Below, in pieces: positions 8,380-17,080 of a stretch of DNA of 22,872 nt (positions are counted from its first letter, which is position 1; each line of letters opens with the position of its first letter). The DNA lies in assembly GCA_910588865.1 (NCBI GenBank), contig CAJUSJ010000062.1:1-22872 (forward strand), given 5' to 3'. The stretch comes from an uncultured Lachnospiraceae bacterium (GTDB lineage: Bacteria > Bacillota > Clostridia > Lachnospirales > Lachnospiraceae). Below the pieces are notes generated by a model that was not told the DNA's origin, made no database searches, and saw only the letters and a list, made by a program, of their open reading frames with translations. A program made the translations under genes and the position numbers.

Positions 8380-8483
8380 CCATATGCTCGGCAGTGCATG
8401 GGTCACCACACATGAAAGTATGGCGGGCCCGCTTGGCATACCTGGACTTAGATCGCCTGCCGCAATGAAACTTTACTTCTGAA
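8380..8483 (+). repeat. Diverged third copy of the ~108-bp structured repeat (family B)
   Basis: This stretch aligns along its whole length with the reverse complement of the two tandem copies at 19528-19744. Shared blocks are GGCAGTG, CACATGAAAGT or its equivalent, GGCATACCTG and CTTAGATCGCCTGC. It is therefore inverted relative to those copies. The outer stem seen in the tandem copies is partly lost here, while GCGGGCCCGC forms a perfect palindrome. It lies between the Rpn-gene terminator and the BREX promoter region. Confidence 0.75.
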
Positions 8484-8488
8484 CTAAA

Positions 8489-8535
8489 AGGACTAAACCA
8501 GTCCGTCGGCGCAAGCCCCCCACTGATTTAGTCCT
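8489..8535 (-). terminator. Rho-independent terminator of the Rpn nuclease gene
   Basis: The arms AGGACTAAACCAGT (8489-8502) and ACTGATTTAGTCCT (8522-8535) pair with one mismatch. On the minus strand the hairpin is followed by TTTT. It lies 16 bp past the stop codon of the gene at 8551. The stem shares GACTAAATCAG with the terminator at 21159. Confidence 0.75.
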
Positions 8536-8550
8536 GTCTAAAATTTATTC

Positions 8551-9543
8551 TCACAGATATTTTTTAGCGGCTTCCTCACTTAAATTATACTGATCCCGAA
8601 TCTCAACTAAGATCGTCCGGGATGGAACTCCTAAATTTTTCAATATGGAAACCGTTCCCTTGATTCCTTGCTCTCTACCCTGTTCTATTCCCTGTTCTAT
8701 TCCCTGTTCCATTCCCTGTTCTATCCCCTGCTTTATTCCTTCTCTCAATATCGTTTTCGCCTCATATTCCAGCACTTTTCCACCCATAACAGACTTCACT
8801 CCTTCCCTGACGGAATCATACTTCTTGGCTATATGTTCTAGTACCTTGTTGGACATTTCAATTATCGTGCGTCTTGTAAACTCGCTGATAACTCCCTTAT
8901 TTACAAGTTCTTCCAGCTTATTCTTAATCTCCTCATACTCCTGCCGCAAGGCCTGCAGTCCCGCCTCATCCTTTTCATATTCCTCAAACCGTTTTTCGTG
9001 GGTGAAGATATAAAATGGGATCAAAAGCAGCAGCTTCTTCTCAAAGATCTCCTCTATCGTATATCTCTGGGTCTTCATCACCAGGATATCATACTCCACA
9101 TTTCCGCCAGGTGTGACCATCCTGACCCTCAGTTTATCCGGGGTTGAAGAGCCGCATCTCAGAAACAGCACAGCGGAGTGGGGGAACGTCACCGTCAGAA
9201 CATTTCCTCTAATCTCTCCTTCATCCAAGGCAATCTGGGTATCATACTCAAAAAAACGGATCAGCATACTGTTATCCGTGCCGCTTTGACATTCTAGATG
9301 GTATTTTTTTGGTTCTTTTCCCAGTATTTTAAAACTGGAGTCCGTAATTCGCTCCTCCTCATTCCCGCTCTGCTGGTTCAGAAAATGCTCATTTGGAGAA
9401 AAAATAATCTTCTCCTCACCAGAATAATCCTCTCCAAACACTTCGTTGATCACCGGAATGATCAGGGAACCGCAGTCATTCAGCAGTGTGCGGAATACGT
9501 CGTCATAGGGGGTATTGGTTATCCTTATGTCGTCCATGGGCAT
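8551..9543 (-). CDS. Rpn-family PD-(D/E)XK nuclease (transposase-like)
   Basis: A 330-residue protein of the PDDEXK_2/Rpn group, common in multiple copies in Lachnospiraceae and often labelled transposase. Family marks include DIRITNTPYDDVFRTLL at the start. The nuclease core has D68 in the ITDSSF segment and E84-x-Q86 in YHLECQSG, followed by NSMLIRFFEYDTQIALDEGE. A Gly-Ile-Glu-Gln tandem repeat tail (about 267-300) precedes a terminal helix. Rpn proteins in E. coli are DNA endonucleases that promote RecA-independent recombination; the role here is unknown. Two ATGs (9543 and 9537) share AAGGAG, and the second has better spacing. It has its own terminator and I see no partner gene. Confidence 0.85.
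   Translation of the reverse strand: MPMDDIRITNTPYDDVFRTLLNDCGSLIIPVINEVFGEDYSGEEKIIFSPNEHFLNQQSGNEEERITDSSFKILGKEPKKYHLECQSGTDNSMLIRFFEYDTQIALDEGEIRGNVLTVTFPHSAVLFLRCGSSTPDKLRVRMVTPGGNVEYDILVMKTQRYTIEEIFEKKLLLLIPFYIFTHEKRFEEYEKDEAGLQALRQEYEEIKNKLEELVNKGVISEFTRRTIIEMSNKVLEHIAKKYDSVREGVKSVMGGKVLEYEAKTILREGIKQGIEQGMEQGIEQGIEQGREQGIKGTVSILKNLGVPSRTILVEIRDQYNLSEEAAKKYL
8673..8744. repeat. In-frame 12-bp tandem repeat inside the Rpn gene
   Basis: Six consecutive 12-base units related to CTATTCCCTGTT (plus strand), four of them very similar, encode repeats of G-I/M-E-Q. Because the unit is four codons, gain or loss of copies by slippage keeps the frame and changes only the length of the C-terminal tail. 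Confidence 0.8.
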
Positions 9544-9609
9544 CCTTCTCCTTTATGATATTCTACCATATCCTACGGTTTTACTCAATCCCACGGACAC
9601 TTTTTCAGA

Positions 9610-11133
9610 TCATTCCCTCCCCAAAAACCCCTCCCTGCCGCATCTCCTCCTCCCTAACCCCATCCGGACAAACTGCTCTTTAGGACAGTCATTTTCCGCC
9701 ATCAGCTTTTTCATTAACCGGATCATCCTCCCCTCCTGCTCTTCATCCGCCGCCCCCCGCGGTTTCATAGGGTCCTCCCCCACACGAAACAGCATGGTAG
9801 GATACTCTGCCTGGGAAATGGGGTTAAGACTGTCCAGTCTCAATACCGGAACCTCCTTTGTAAAGGAAAAGGGTTTATAGAGGCTCATGGACTTAAGCAC
9901 ATCATTGTTGATAAATGCCCTTCTCCCGCCGTGTCTCATGGGCATCAGGGTATATTCGTAGCGGGGCTGATTGCCTGAAAGAGGGCTTCTCATGTAGACC
10001 CATTCCCCGTCCGTACAGCAGACCTGGCCGCCGAAAATGCCAAACAGCCCTCCCTCCCGGACAGGCTGGTCTCTCTCAAGGACAGGCCTTAGGGACCGTC
10101 CCTCCATGTCCGGCGGAACAGGCTGGCCAAAATATTCCAGCAGCGTGGCAGGCAGGTCGATGGTCTGAGCCAGGCAATTGGTCCGGGTCCCCTGTCTCCC
10201 TGTTCTGGGATCCCATATAAACAGCGGGATGTGGGCCACCTCCTCATAAAACGGACAGTGGCACTTGGCCCACTGGCCATGCTCTGACAGCAGAAAACCG
10301 TGATCCGTATTCACTATCAGCATGGTATCTTCCCAAAGCCTGTACTGATCCATAACATCCAATACCCTGCCCAAATTCTCATCGCACATGGAGAGCAGGG
10401 AAGCATACTGTTTCCTCATATGATCGATAAACTCCGGACTGTCCTCGTCATTTACGGGACGGTAATCCGGCCAGTCACAGAAGGGTCCCCCATATTTATC
10501 GGGAAATTTCTCCTTATATTCCGGCTGGCAAAAAAACGGCTCATGGGGGTCAAAGGTCTCGATCTGCAGAAACCAGTTATCTTTATGATGATTTTCCCTG
10601 AGAAAGTCCAGTCCTCTGTCAAAGGCGCGCCACTGAGGCTGGCGGTCCGCTGTGGACATGGCGGTTCTGTTGGCAAAGTCCTGCCCCACCCAGTTGTCTT
10701 TCGGTTCTCCGCATACGTTCCTGGTAGGGCCAGGAATGCCGTCAAAGTCCACTATGGGCTGCCAGTTGTCACCTTCCTGGCCCCTCACGCATTCCCAGGT
10801 TTTGTATCTCTGATGGTAGGTGGCTCCCCCGTCTTCCCAGTAATGGTAGTGGTCGCTGATCAGATGGGTGTGGATTCCCGCCTCCTTAAGGATCTGGGGC
10901 ATGGAATCGTCAAATGGTTCCAGGGGCCCCCAGCTCCGGTGCAGAAAATTGTAGCGGCCTGTGTGCAGTTCCCGCCGGGCAGGCATACAGGGCATGCTTC
11001 CCACCCAGCAGTTATCAAAGGTTACCACTCGGTCTGCCAAACGCTTAAAATTTTCTGTATGAGTCCAATTGCAGTCATAGGGAGCAAGCATATGGCGGTT
11101 CAGGGAATCATACATGATCATGATGGCTTTCAT
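9610..11133 (-). CDS. Divergent cytoplasmic sulfatase (alkaline phosphatase superfamily)
   Basis: A 507-residue sulfatase with the Cys-type formylglycine signature C49-M-P-A-R53 followed by RELHTGR (54-60). Likely metal ligands are D9 near the N-terminus and D277-H278 in NTDHGF; FDPHEP (194-199) and K290 are further active-site candidates. It hydrolyses a sulfate ester once C49 is converted to formylglycine, which in anaerobes needs an anSME radical enzyme that is not in the window. There is no signal peptide, so the substrate must enter the cell. It differs clearly from the second sulfatase at 14822 (MPARRELHTGR instead of SPARASLLTG), so a different substrate or bond is likely. It is the last gene of the operon, 15 bp after the regulator, with AAGGAACC as ribosome binding site. 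Confidence 0.88.
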   Translation of the reverse strand: MKAIMIMYDSLNRHMLAPYDCNWTHTENFKRLADRVVTFDNCWVGSMPCMPARRELHTGRYNFLHRSWGPLEPFDDSMPQILKEAGIHTHLISDHYHYWEDGGATYHQRYKTWECVRGQEGDNWQPIVDFDGIPGPTRNVCGEPKDNWVGQDFANRTAMSTADRQPQWRAFDRGLDFLRENHHKDNWFLQIETFDPHEPFFCQPEYKEKFPDKYGGPFCDWPDYRPVNDEDSPEFIDHMRKQYASLLSMCDENLGRVLDVMDQYRLWEDTMLIVNTDHGFLLSEHGQWAKCHCPFYEEVAHIPLFIWDPRTGRQGTRTNCLAQTIDLPATLLEYFGQPVPPDMEGRSLRPVLERDQPVREGGLFGIFGGQVCCTDGEWVYMRSPLSGNQPRYEYTLMPMRHGGRRAFINNDVLKSMSLYKPFSFTKEVPVLRLDSLNPISQAEYPTMLFRVGEDPMKPRGAADEEQEGRMIRLMKKLMAENDCPKEQFVRMGLGRRRCGREGFLGRE

Positions 11134-11148
11134 AGGGTTCCTTTCTGG

Positions 11149-12657
11149 CTAGTTTCCTTTACGCCGGTATTCGTAAGGACTCATGCCGTATTTCTTTTTA
11201 AATGTGGTGGAAAAATAGCTTGCGTTGTAGTATCCCACCTGCTGCGCGATATCCTGAACCCGAAGTGCCGTATTTTCCAGAAGCCGGACCGAATGACGCA
11301 GACGGATATCGGTCAGGTAATTTACAAAAGTCTGGCCCACCTCTGCCTTAAAGGCCCTGGAAAAATACTCTGGATTCAGATTTACATGAGCAGCCACCTG
11401 CTCTAAGCTGATCTGCTCCATGTAATGAGAGTTGATATATTCTGTGGCCAGACAGATATTTTTAGATTTCGGCGTCTGCCAGTCCGCCTCCAGGCTGCAC
11501 TGCCTGGACAAAGACAGCATGACCCGCTGTGCCTCTTCCAGGGAAACGCACTGCTGCAGTCCCACGCGGAGACTGTCTCCATCCTCCAGCGCAATCCCCC
11601 TCTCTCTGGCCTCAAATTCCATCAGGTCAAAGGCATCCAGACACAGCCCGCACACGGACTCCACAGCGAGAATCTTCTGTCTGTCCGCGTTTTCCAGAAA
11701 CTCTTTGATCAGCTCATACCGTTTAAATCCTTGTGTCTGATGGAGACGTACGCGGAATTCCGCGCATATGCTTTTCCACATCTGATCCTTGCGCGGCAGT
11801 TCTGCCAGTGGGTACCGAGGTTCATACAGCCTTGTTTCCCCTATATAAAATCCTTCTCCCAGGGAGCAGGCGGCCTGCCAGGCCATAAACGGGATCCGGC
11901 GCATCTCATCGGTGATGGTGCTGACGCCTGCCATATAACCGTTAAGCCTCTGGACTTCTCTCGCGTACTCTGTCAGCTGCCGGGCCTGCCTGGCCTCGCT
12001 GAGGGTCTTTGGAAAGTTTCCGATAATCATATAAATCCTGTCTGTATAATCAAATCCAGTCACATGGCGCACCTGGCTCTCTTTTGGAAATGAAAGACCG
12101 CTGTTGAGAATATTCTGTTTCCACACCGCCAGGGCAAACAGTCCCCTGTCCCGCCACCTCACATTGTACTGGCGAAGTTTTTCCAGTTCCTCGCTGTTGA
12201 GCTCTCTCTTTTGTCTGAGAATCCTGCTGATCATGGATTGTGTCTGGGAGATGCTGGCCATATCCTGTTCTTCCTTTCCTGAAGAAAGCTTCCTCTCCCC
12301 CGCAATACGATTGAGTAGCTCCTGCAAAAGGTCATTTTGCATCTCGGTTTTTAAAAGATATTCATCAGCCCCATCCCGCAGGGCCTGTCTCACCAGGTCA
12401 AAGTCGGAAAACGCTGTCAGCATAACCACCTTTACCTGGCTGTTCCTGGAACGCAGGGTGTGAAGAAGCTCCAGTCCATCCATAACCGGCATTTTTATAT
12501 CCGTAAGGATCAGATCCGGCTCCTCTTTTTCAAACAGCTCAAGAGCCTCTAAGCCATTGTGGGCAATGCCGACCAGCTGACAGGCCGGATTTTGGGAAAT
12601 ACAAAACTGCATCCACTCACAGATCATGGTTTCATCATCCACTACCAGGACTTTCAT
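11149..12657 (-). CDS. Response regulator with AraC-type DNA-binding domain (YesN-like)
   Basis: A 502-residue protein. Residues 1-120 form a receiver domain with acidic D7-D8, phospho-acceptor D53 in LILTDIKMP, T81 and K103. A long middle region of unassigned function follows. The C-terminal ~100 residues form the two-helix-turn-helix AraC domain (ISLEQVAAHVNLNPEYFSRA, then VQDIAQQVGYYNASYFSTTF and KKYGMSPYEYR). It is the cognate partner of the kinase encoded just upstream and probably activates the transport and sulfatase operon in which it lies. AAGGAGGAGAGTT gives a strong ribosome binding site, part of which belongs to the 90-bp repeat array separating it from the kinase. Confidence 0.92.
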   Translation of the reverse strand: MKVLVVDDETMICEWMQFCISQNPACQLVGIAHNGLEALELFEKEEPDLILTDIKMPVMDGLELLHTLRSRNSQVKVVMLTAFSDFDLVRQALRDGADEYLLKTEMQNDLLQELLNRIAGERKLSSGKEEQDMASISQTQSMISRILRQKRELNSEELEKLRQYNVRWRDRGLFALAVWKQNILNSGLSFPKESQVRHVTGFDYTDRIYMIIGNFPKTLSEARQARQLTEYAREVQRLNGYMAGVSTITDEMRRIPFMAWQAACSLGEGFYIGETRLYEPRYPLAELPRKDQMWKSICAEFRVRLHQTQGFKRYELIKEFLENADRQKILAVESVCGLCLDAFDLMEFEARERGIALEDGDSLRVGLQQCVSLEEAQRVMLSLSRQCSLEADWQTPKSKNICLATEYINSHYMEQISLEQVAAHVNLNPEYFSRAFKAEVGQTFVNYLTDIRLRHSVRLLENTALRVQDIAQQVGYYNASYFSTTFKKKYGMSPYEYRRKGN

Positions 12658-12660
12658 AAC

Positions 12661-13030
12661 TCTCCTCCTTTATCAAGGAATCGGCACGGGACCCGTCGCG
12701 TCACCTGCCACGCCGTCGGAAGGCATCTTAATAAATGCCGCACATTTGGCCTTCCTCCTTTATCAAGGAATCGGCACGCGACGCGTTGCGTCACCTGCCA
12801 CGTCGTCGGAAGGCATCCTAATAAATGCCGCGCATTTGGCCTTCCTCCTTTTTCAAGGAATCGGCACGCGACGCAATGCGTCACCTGCCACGTCGTCGGA
12901 AGGCATCCTAATAAATGCTGCGCATTTGGCCTTCCTCCTTTTTCAAGGAATCGGCACGCGACGCGTTGCGTCACCTGCCACGTCGTCGGAAGGCATCCTA
13001 ATAAATGCTGCGCATTTGGCCTTCCTCCTG
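12661..13030. repeat. Four tandem 90-bp structured repeats (family A) between kinase and regulator
   Basis: Units start at 12661, 12751, 12841 and 12931, with a 10-base partial unit at 13021. The period is exactly 90 bp and copies differ at only a few positions. Read on the minus strand, each unit begins with AAGGAGG (the outermost, at 13021, reads CAGGAGG). It then has a hairpin with outer stem GGAAGGC/GCCTTCC and inner stem AAATGC/GCATTT, and next a hairpin with GACGC/GCGTC inside GGCA/TGCC. Each unit also offers a five-codon frame, ATG to TAG or TAA, at a workable distance from AAGGAGG. The outermost unit supplies the last residues and stop codon of the kinase, and the innermost unit supplies the ribosome binding site of the regulator. 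The array fills the whole gap of about 340 bp; no further gene is in it. Confidence 0.9.
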
Positions 13031-14803
13031 AATAAAAGCGGGTATCAGCAGGGTGATGGTGGTGCCGATTCCTTTGACGCTTTCCAGAGTAAGGCCATAG
13101 CGCTCTCCGTAGTTCAGGCGTATGCGGTTGTGCACATTGGCCATTCCGACAGAATGGGCATTTCCTGCCACATTCTTCCGGCAGTTTTCCCTGGCCCTCT
13201 CCAGGGTCTCAGAGTCCATCCCCGCGCCGTCGTCGGTGATGGTGAGAAGAAGGTTCTCCCCCTGGAGGGCTGATTCGATGATCACGGTTCCTCCTTCGCT
13301 TTTTGCCTCAAGCCCATGGAAGATGGAATTTTCCACCAGGGGCTGCAGGATCAGGGGAGGTACCATGCAGTGTTCGGTTCCTCTCTCCATCTCCACTTCA
13401 TAGTTAACTTTTTCTCCATACCGGAGCTTCTGGACCACCAGATATTTTCGGGTAGTCTCCAGTTCATCCTGAAGGGGCACGGTGTTGTCCTTTACCGCCA
13501 GGGTGCTCCGCAGAAGATCAATAAAGGCACCCAGCATCTGGGCCGCCTGGCTGTTTTTTCCCACCTCCACCGCGCACCGGATGGAAAACAGGGTATTGTA
13601 CAGAAAATGAGGGTTGATCTGGGCCCGGAGAAAATTTACTTCCAGCTTCCTCTTCTGCTGCTCCCTCTCCTTGATGATCTCCATCAGGCTGGAGATTTCC
13701 ACTGCCATGTGATTGAAGCTTTCCTGAAGGGATCCGATCTCCTGGGTGGTATTTCCCACAGGAGAGGGGGTAAATTCATGGCCGTCAAACTTGTCCATGG
13801 CCTCGCTGAGTTCTGCCAGGGGATTGGAGACACGGCGGGAGATATACACAGACACCGCCACTGCCAGGATCAAACCTGCTGCCAGAAGGCATCCCATGAT
13901 CCCGTAGGTTCTGTTGAGCCTGCCTAAAATGATCCTGGCAGGGCTTTCCTCCACAATGGTCCAGCCTGTCTTCTCATCCATGTAAGTGGAAAGCATGTAG
14001 CTCTCCCCCAGCTTTTTGATCATATTGGATTGATCTGTGCCGTATATATTCCGCATATAATCTACATCGATAAATTGTTTTCCCAGCATCTTCTTGTTGG
14101 AATGAGATACAATAAATCCCTTCTGATCATAGATGTAAATCTCCCCTCCCTGTTCCTGGGTGGAGGCATACAGGTTTTCCAGAAGCCCCTCGTCAATGAG
14201 GATCAGGAGCACACTTTGGTTCTCTCCCCTCTTCAGCATCTGCCCAGCGGCAAACCAGTATACCGGGGTTCCGTTCTCATTGCCGCTGAAGGTTCGGGAA
14301 AACTGCACCGTGTCGCCGCTGTTGTTTAAGGCTGCCAGCAGATATTTAAACCAGGACTGATGGGTCCAGGTACTTGTATCGATATTGGTATCAGAATTAT
14401 AGATAAAGCCGTTTCCGCCCATGAGCACCACCTCATAGCCCAGACCGATGCGGCTGAACACCTCATCATAGATCTCTTTCTGGGAGTCCAGATACTCACA
14501 GGCTTTCTCTCTGTCCTCCTCTGATATCCCCTCCTTCAGAAAACCGTTGCTCTGGATCTCATAGCGGTACAGATTGGAAAGTGTGGTGCTGCTGGTCTTT
14601 ACGATATCCGCCCGCTCCCCGATCTGCCGCAGCACCGCGATCCGGTTGTGGCCGATCTGGTCAATGAGCAGATCCCGGATGGACACGCTGACCAGCACAA
14701 AAACTGCCGCAAAGAAAAAAGTGAACACGAGAAAATAGGTTAAAAACAGCTGTGTACGCAGTTTTTTTGAGTATAAAGCGATTTTCTTTAACCATATTTT
14801 CAT
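12998..14803 (-). CDS. Sensor histidine kinase, YesM-like, with extracellular Cache-type sensor
   Basis: A 601-residue membrane kinase. TM1 is at about 18-42, an extracellular ligand-binding region follows to about 297, TM2 is at about 300-322, and then a HAMP segment (SRRVSNPLAELSEAM). The His-kinase domain of the YesM/LytS class has H399 in AQINPHFLYNTL. The ATPase domain has LVENSIFHGLEAK and the DDGAGM box. The ATG at 14803 has AGGAG eight bases upstream; a GTG three codons earlier overlaps that site and is less likely. The ligand is unknown but is plausibly the sulfated compound handled by the operon. The final residues (QMRSIY) and the stop codon lie in the adjacent repeat, so the original C-terminus was probably replaced when the repeat arrived. 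Confidence 0.92.
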   Translation of the reverse strand: MKIWLKKIALYSKKLRTQLFLTYFLVFTFFFAAVFVLVSVSIRDLLIDQIGHNRIAVLRQIGERADIVKTSSTTLSNLYRYEIQSNGFLKEGISEEDREKACEYLDSQKEIYDEVFSRIGLGYEVVLMGGNGFIYNSDTNIDTSTWTHQSWFKYLLAALNNSGDTVQFSRTFSGNENGTPVYWFAAGQMLKRGENQSVLLILIDEGLLENLYASTQEQGGEIYIYDQKGFIVSHSNKKMLGKQFIDVDYMRNIYGTDQSNMIKKLGESYMLSTYMDEKTGWTIVEESPARIILGRLNRTYGIMGCLLAAGLILAVAVSVYISRRVSNPLAELSEAMDKFDGHEFTPSPVGNTTQEIGSLQESFNHMAVEISSLMEIIKEREQQKRKLEVNFLRAQINPHFLYNTLFSIRCAVEVGKNSQAAQMLGAFIDLLRSTLAVKDNTVPLQDELETTRKYLVVQKLRYGEKVNYEVEMERGTEHCMVPPLILQPLVENSIFHGLEAKSEGGTVIIESALQGENLLLTITDDGAGMDSETLERARENCRKNVAGNAHSVGMANVHNRIRLNYGERYGLTLESVKGIGTTITLLIPAFIQEEGQMRSIY

Positions 14804-14821
14804 AGTGTCCACTCCTGATTC

Positions 14822-16258
14822 TTACTTAATTTCATAGGGCGCGAAATTTGGGTTTTCCCGTATGTAATCATCCAGGCTGTGGCCGGAAACGCCTTTTCCC
14901 CACAGACCTGCCAGACCTGTCTGCCCTGAGCCGAATACAGCCTCCCTGACGCCGTCGATCTCCGGGTTCACATACGCGGCAAACCAGGTTTCCAGACGAA
15001 GGCGCATATCCTTTTCCAGGTCTTCAAATCCTCCTTCTTTCAAAAGATTTTTCGTCTCCCCCGGATCTGTCTCCAGATCATAGAGCTCATTGGGGCCGTA
15101 GGGATAGCGGGCCACGTATTTAAATCGGCGTCCCCGGATCATGCGGTTGGGGCCGTATTCATCCAGGACCACCACATCTTCTCTCTGGACAAAATCCTCG
15201 CCTCTTAAAAGCGGCGCAAAGGATACACCAGGCCTTTTCATGGTATCTGACGGTTTTAACCCCAGGTAATCCAACAGGGTCGGCATGAAGTCATAGGCTG
15301 AAATCAACCCGTCATAGACCTTGCCTTTTGGAATATGGCCTGGATGCCTTATGATAAAGGGCACCTTCACCGACTCCTCGTACATGTTCAGCGGGAAGGT
15401 GGCATTTCCCTTTCCCCAGAAACCGTGGTGGCCGCAGGAAAATCCGTTGTCCGAGGTAAAAACAAAAATGGTATCATCTGCCAGATTCAGCTCATCCAAT
15501 TTATCCAGAACGCGGCCGATCCCGGCATCCATGGCAGTGACTGCCGCGAAATAGCCGATCAGGTTGCCCCGCTCATCTTTTGCCACCTCATCTGTAAGAT
15601 AGATGCTGTCCGGGTGTCTGGGCAGATGGGGAACTGACTCAAACGGGCAGTCCTTGTAAAGATCCGTGTACTCCTTAGGGTGATTGTCAAGCCATGGACC
15701 GTGGGGGGCCGTGTAGGCCACATGGAGATAAAAAGGCTGTTTGGAATCCTTCCTGGATTCCAGAAATTCCACGGCATCCTCTGTGATGGCATCGGTCACG
15801 TATCTCTCTTCCCGGTACAGCTTCCCGTCCTTGTACATGGGGGCTCCGTAGTAGGGGCCGCCGCCGGACTTATGGCTGAACCAGTGGGTAAATCCCTGCT
15901 GGGCTTTCTCCGCCGCGCCCATATGCCATTTGCCTGACAGGCCGCAGCAGTACCCGTTTTCCGCGAGAGCCTTGGTGTAGGAATACTGCCCCGCCAGATA
16001 CTCCAGGGCAGCCTGTCTCTCGTCGTCATCTCTCAGCCAGTCATGGATCCCATGCTGGGAGGGGATAGCCCCGGTGAGCAGGGAGGCTCTTGCCGGGGAG
16101 CAGACCGGTGATGTGCAGAAAAAATTCTCAAACCGGATCCCGTCCTCTGCCAGCCGGTCAATGTTGGGGGTAATGATCTCCTTGTTGCCGCCGCATCCCA
16201 GGGACCAGTAACCCTGATCATCGGATATGACCAGTACAATATTAGGCTGTTTTTTCAT
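14822..16258 (-). CDS. S1-family sulfatase, canonical Cys type, cytoplasmic
   Basis: A 478-residue arylsulfatase-type enzyme. The N-terminal IVLVISDDQG carries metal ligands D13 and D14. The formylglycine motif is C53-S-P-A-R57 followed by ASLLTG. Further active-site residues are K110 and H112 (GKWHMG), H186 (APHGPW), and D270-N271 (FTSDNG). It releases inorganic sulfate from a sulfate ester after C53 is matured to formylglycine by an anaerobic maturase encoded elsewhere. No signal peptide is present, which fits its location directly after an ABC importer: substrate is imported first and desulfated inside. AGGAGGAACG precedes the ATG. The kinase start lies 18 bp downstream. The exact substrate cannot be read from the sequence. 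Confidence 0.93.
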   Translation of the reverse strand: MKKQPNIVLVISDDQGYWSLGCGGNKEIITPNIDRLAEDGIRFENFFCTSPVCSPARASLLTGAIPSQHGIHDWLRDDDERQAALEYLAGQYSYTKALAENGYCCGLSGKWHMGAAEKAQQGFTHWFSHKSGGGPYYGAPMYKDGKLYREERYVTDAITEDAVEFLESRKDSKQPFYLHVAYTAPHGPWLDNHPKEYTDLYKDCPFESVPHLPRHPDSIYLTDEVAKDERGNLIGYFAAVTAMDAGIGRVLDKLDELNLADDTIFVFTSDNGFSCGHHGFWGKGNATFPLNMYEESVKVPFIIRHPGHIPKGKVYDGLISAYDFMPTLLDYLGLKPSDTMKRPGVSFAPLLRGEDFVQREDVVVLDEYGPNRMIRGRRFKYVARYPYGPNELYDLETDPGETKNLLKEGGFEDLEKDMRLRLETWFAAYVNPEIDGVREAVFGSGQTGLAGLWGKGVSGHSLDDYIRENPNFAPYEIK

Positions 16259-16306
16259 CGTTCCTCCTAATTATATCAAGACTTCTGTCTTTATGTAAAG
16301 ATTCCC

Positions 16307-17056
16307 TTACCACCACTTGATCAGATCCGTCACCTCATTGCGCAGCTTTACAAAATCCGGGCTGGCGATATCTCTGGGGCGGGGCAGATCGTTGTCAATG
16401 GCCTGCTTAATGCTTGTTGGTTTGTTGGTCAGAACCAGAATCCTCTGTCCCATATAGACAGCCTCCTCAATATTGTGGGTGATAAAGAGCACTGTGGTGC
16501 CGGTGCGCTGCCACAGGCTGATCAGCTCATCTTCCAAATGATAGCGGAGCTGGATATCCAACTGGCCATAGGGCTCATCCATCAAAAGCAGGTCCGGCTG
16601 GGTGGCAAAGGCTCTGGCGATCACCACTCTCTGGAGCATGCTGGCGGACAGTTGGTTGGGATAATACTTTCGGTATTTGGCCAGGCCGACGATCTCCAGA
16701 TACTCGTCTACCAGGGCCTTGGCTTTCCCTTTTTCCATCCCCTTAATGTCCAGGCCGAATCCTACGTTTTCTTCCACAGTCAGCCAGGGCATGGTGGAGT
16801 ATTCCTGAAAAATATAGGCAATGTTATGTTTTTTCAGGTCAACAGGTTCCCCGTCCAGGAGGATCTCCCCCGCGGTTGGCTTATATAATTTGGTCAGGCT
16901 GTTGAGAAATGTGGTCTTGCCGCATCCCGTGGGACCTACGATACATAAAAATTCTCCGGCCTGTACATCAAAAGAAATATTATTCAGTACCAGCAGATCC
17001 CCGAACTGTTTGGTCAGGCCACGCACCTGCACTTTGGGCATTTTTTTATCTTCCAT
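16307..17056 (-). CDS. ABC importer ATPase with degenerate signature motif (NitT/TauT family)
   Basis: A 249-residue nucleotide-binding subunit similar to SsuB/TauB/NrtD. Walker A is G41-PTGCGK-T48, Q-loop Q84, Walker B LLLMD160-E161, D-loop D167 and switch H194 (FITHNIEEA). The signature motif reads LSASM (136-140) where LSGGM is normal, so the ATP site that uses this signature should be weak. The partner ATPase encoded just upstream has a normal signature but lacks the switch histidine. I infer they work as a heterodimer. The gene sits 48 bp upstream of the sulfatase start, with AGGAGAAAA as ribosome binding site. Confidence 0.93.
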   Translation of the reverse strand: MEDKKMPKVQVRGLTKQFGDLLVLNNISFDVQAGEFLCIVGPTGCGKTTFLNSLTKLYKPTAGEILLDGEPVDLKKHNIAYIFQEYSTMPWLTVEENVGFGLDIKGMEKGKAKALVDEYLEIVGLAKYRKYYPNQLSASMLQRVVIARAFATQPDLLLMDEPYGQLDIQLRYHLEDELISLWQRTGTTVLFITHNIEEAVYMGQRILVLTNKPTSIKQAIDNDLPRPRDIASPDFVKLRNEVTDLIKWW

Positions 17057-17080
17057 AGAATTTTCTCCTATTAAATCGGT

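Noticed and set aside
9610..11133. Annotation of the second sulfatase as an alkaline phosphatase or phosphonate hydrolase
   Set aside because: The C-x-P-x-R formylglycine motif followed by TGR favours sulfatase, although promiscuous hydrolases of the same fold share it.
12661..13030. CRISPR array
   Set aside because: The entire 90-bp unit is conserved with no unique spacers, and no cas genes are nearby.
12559..13273. Two plus-strand frames and one minus-strand frame running through the 90-bp array, giving repetitive proteins
   Set aside because: They stay open only because the repeat period is a multiple of three without stops in those frames; the translation has no independent start signals or family match.
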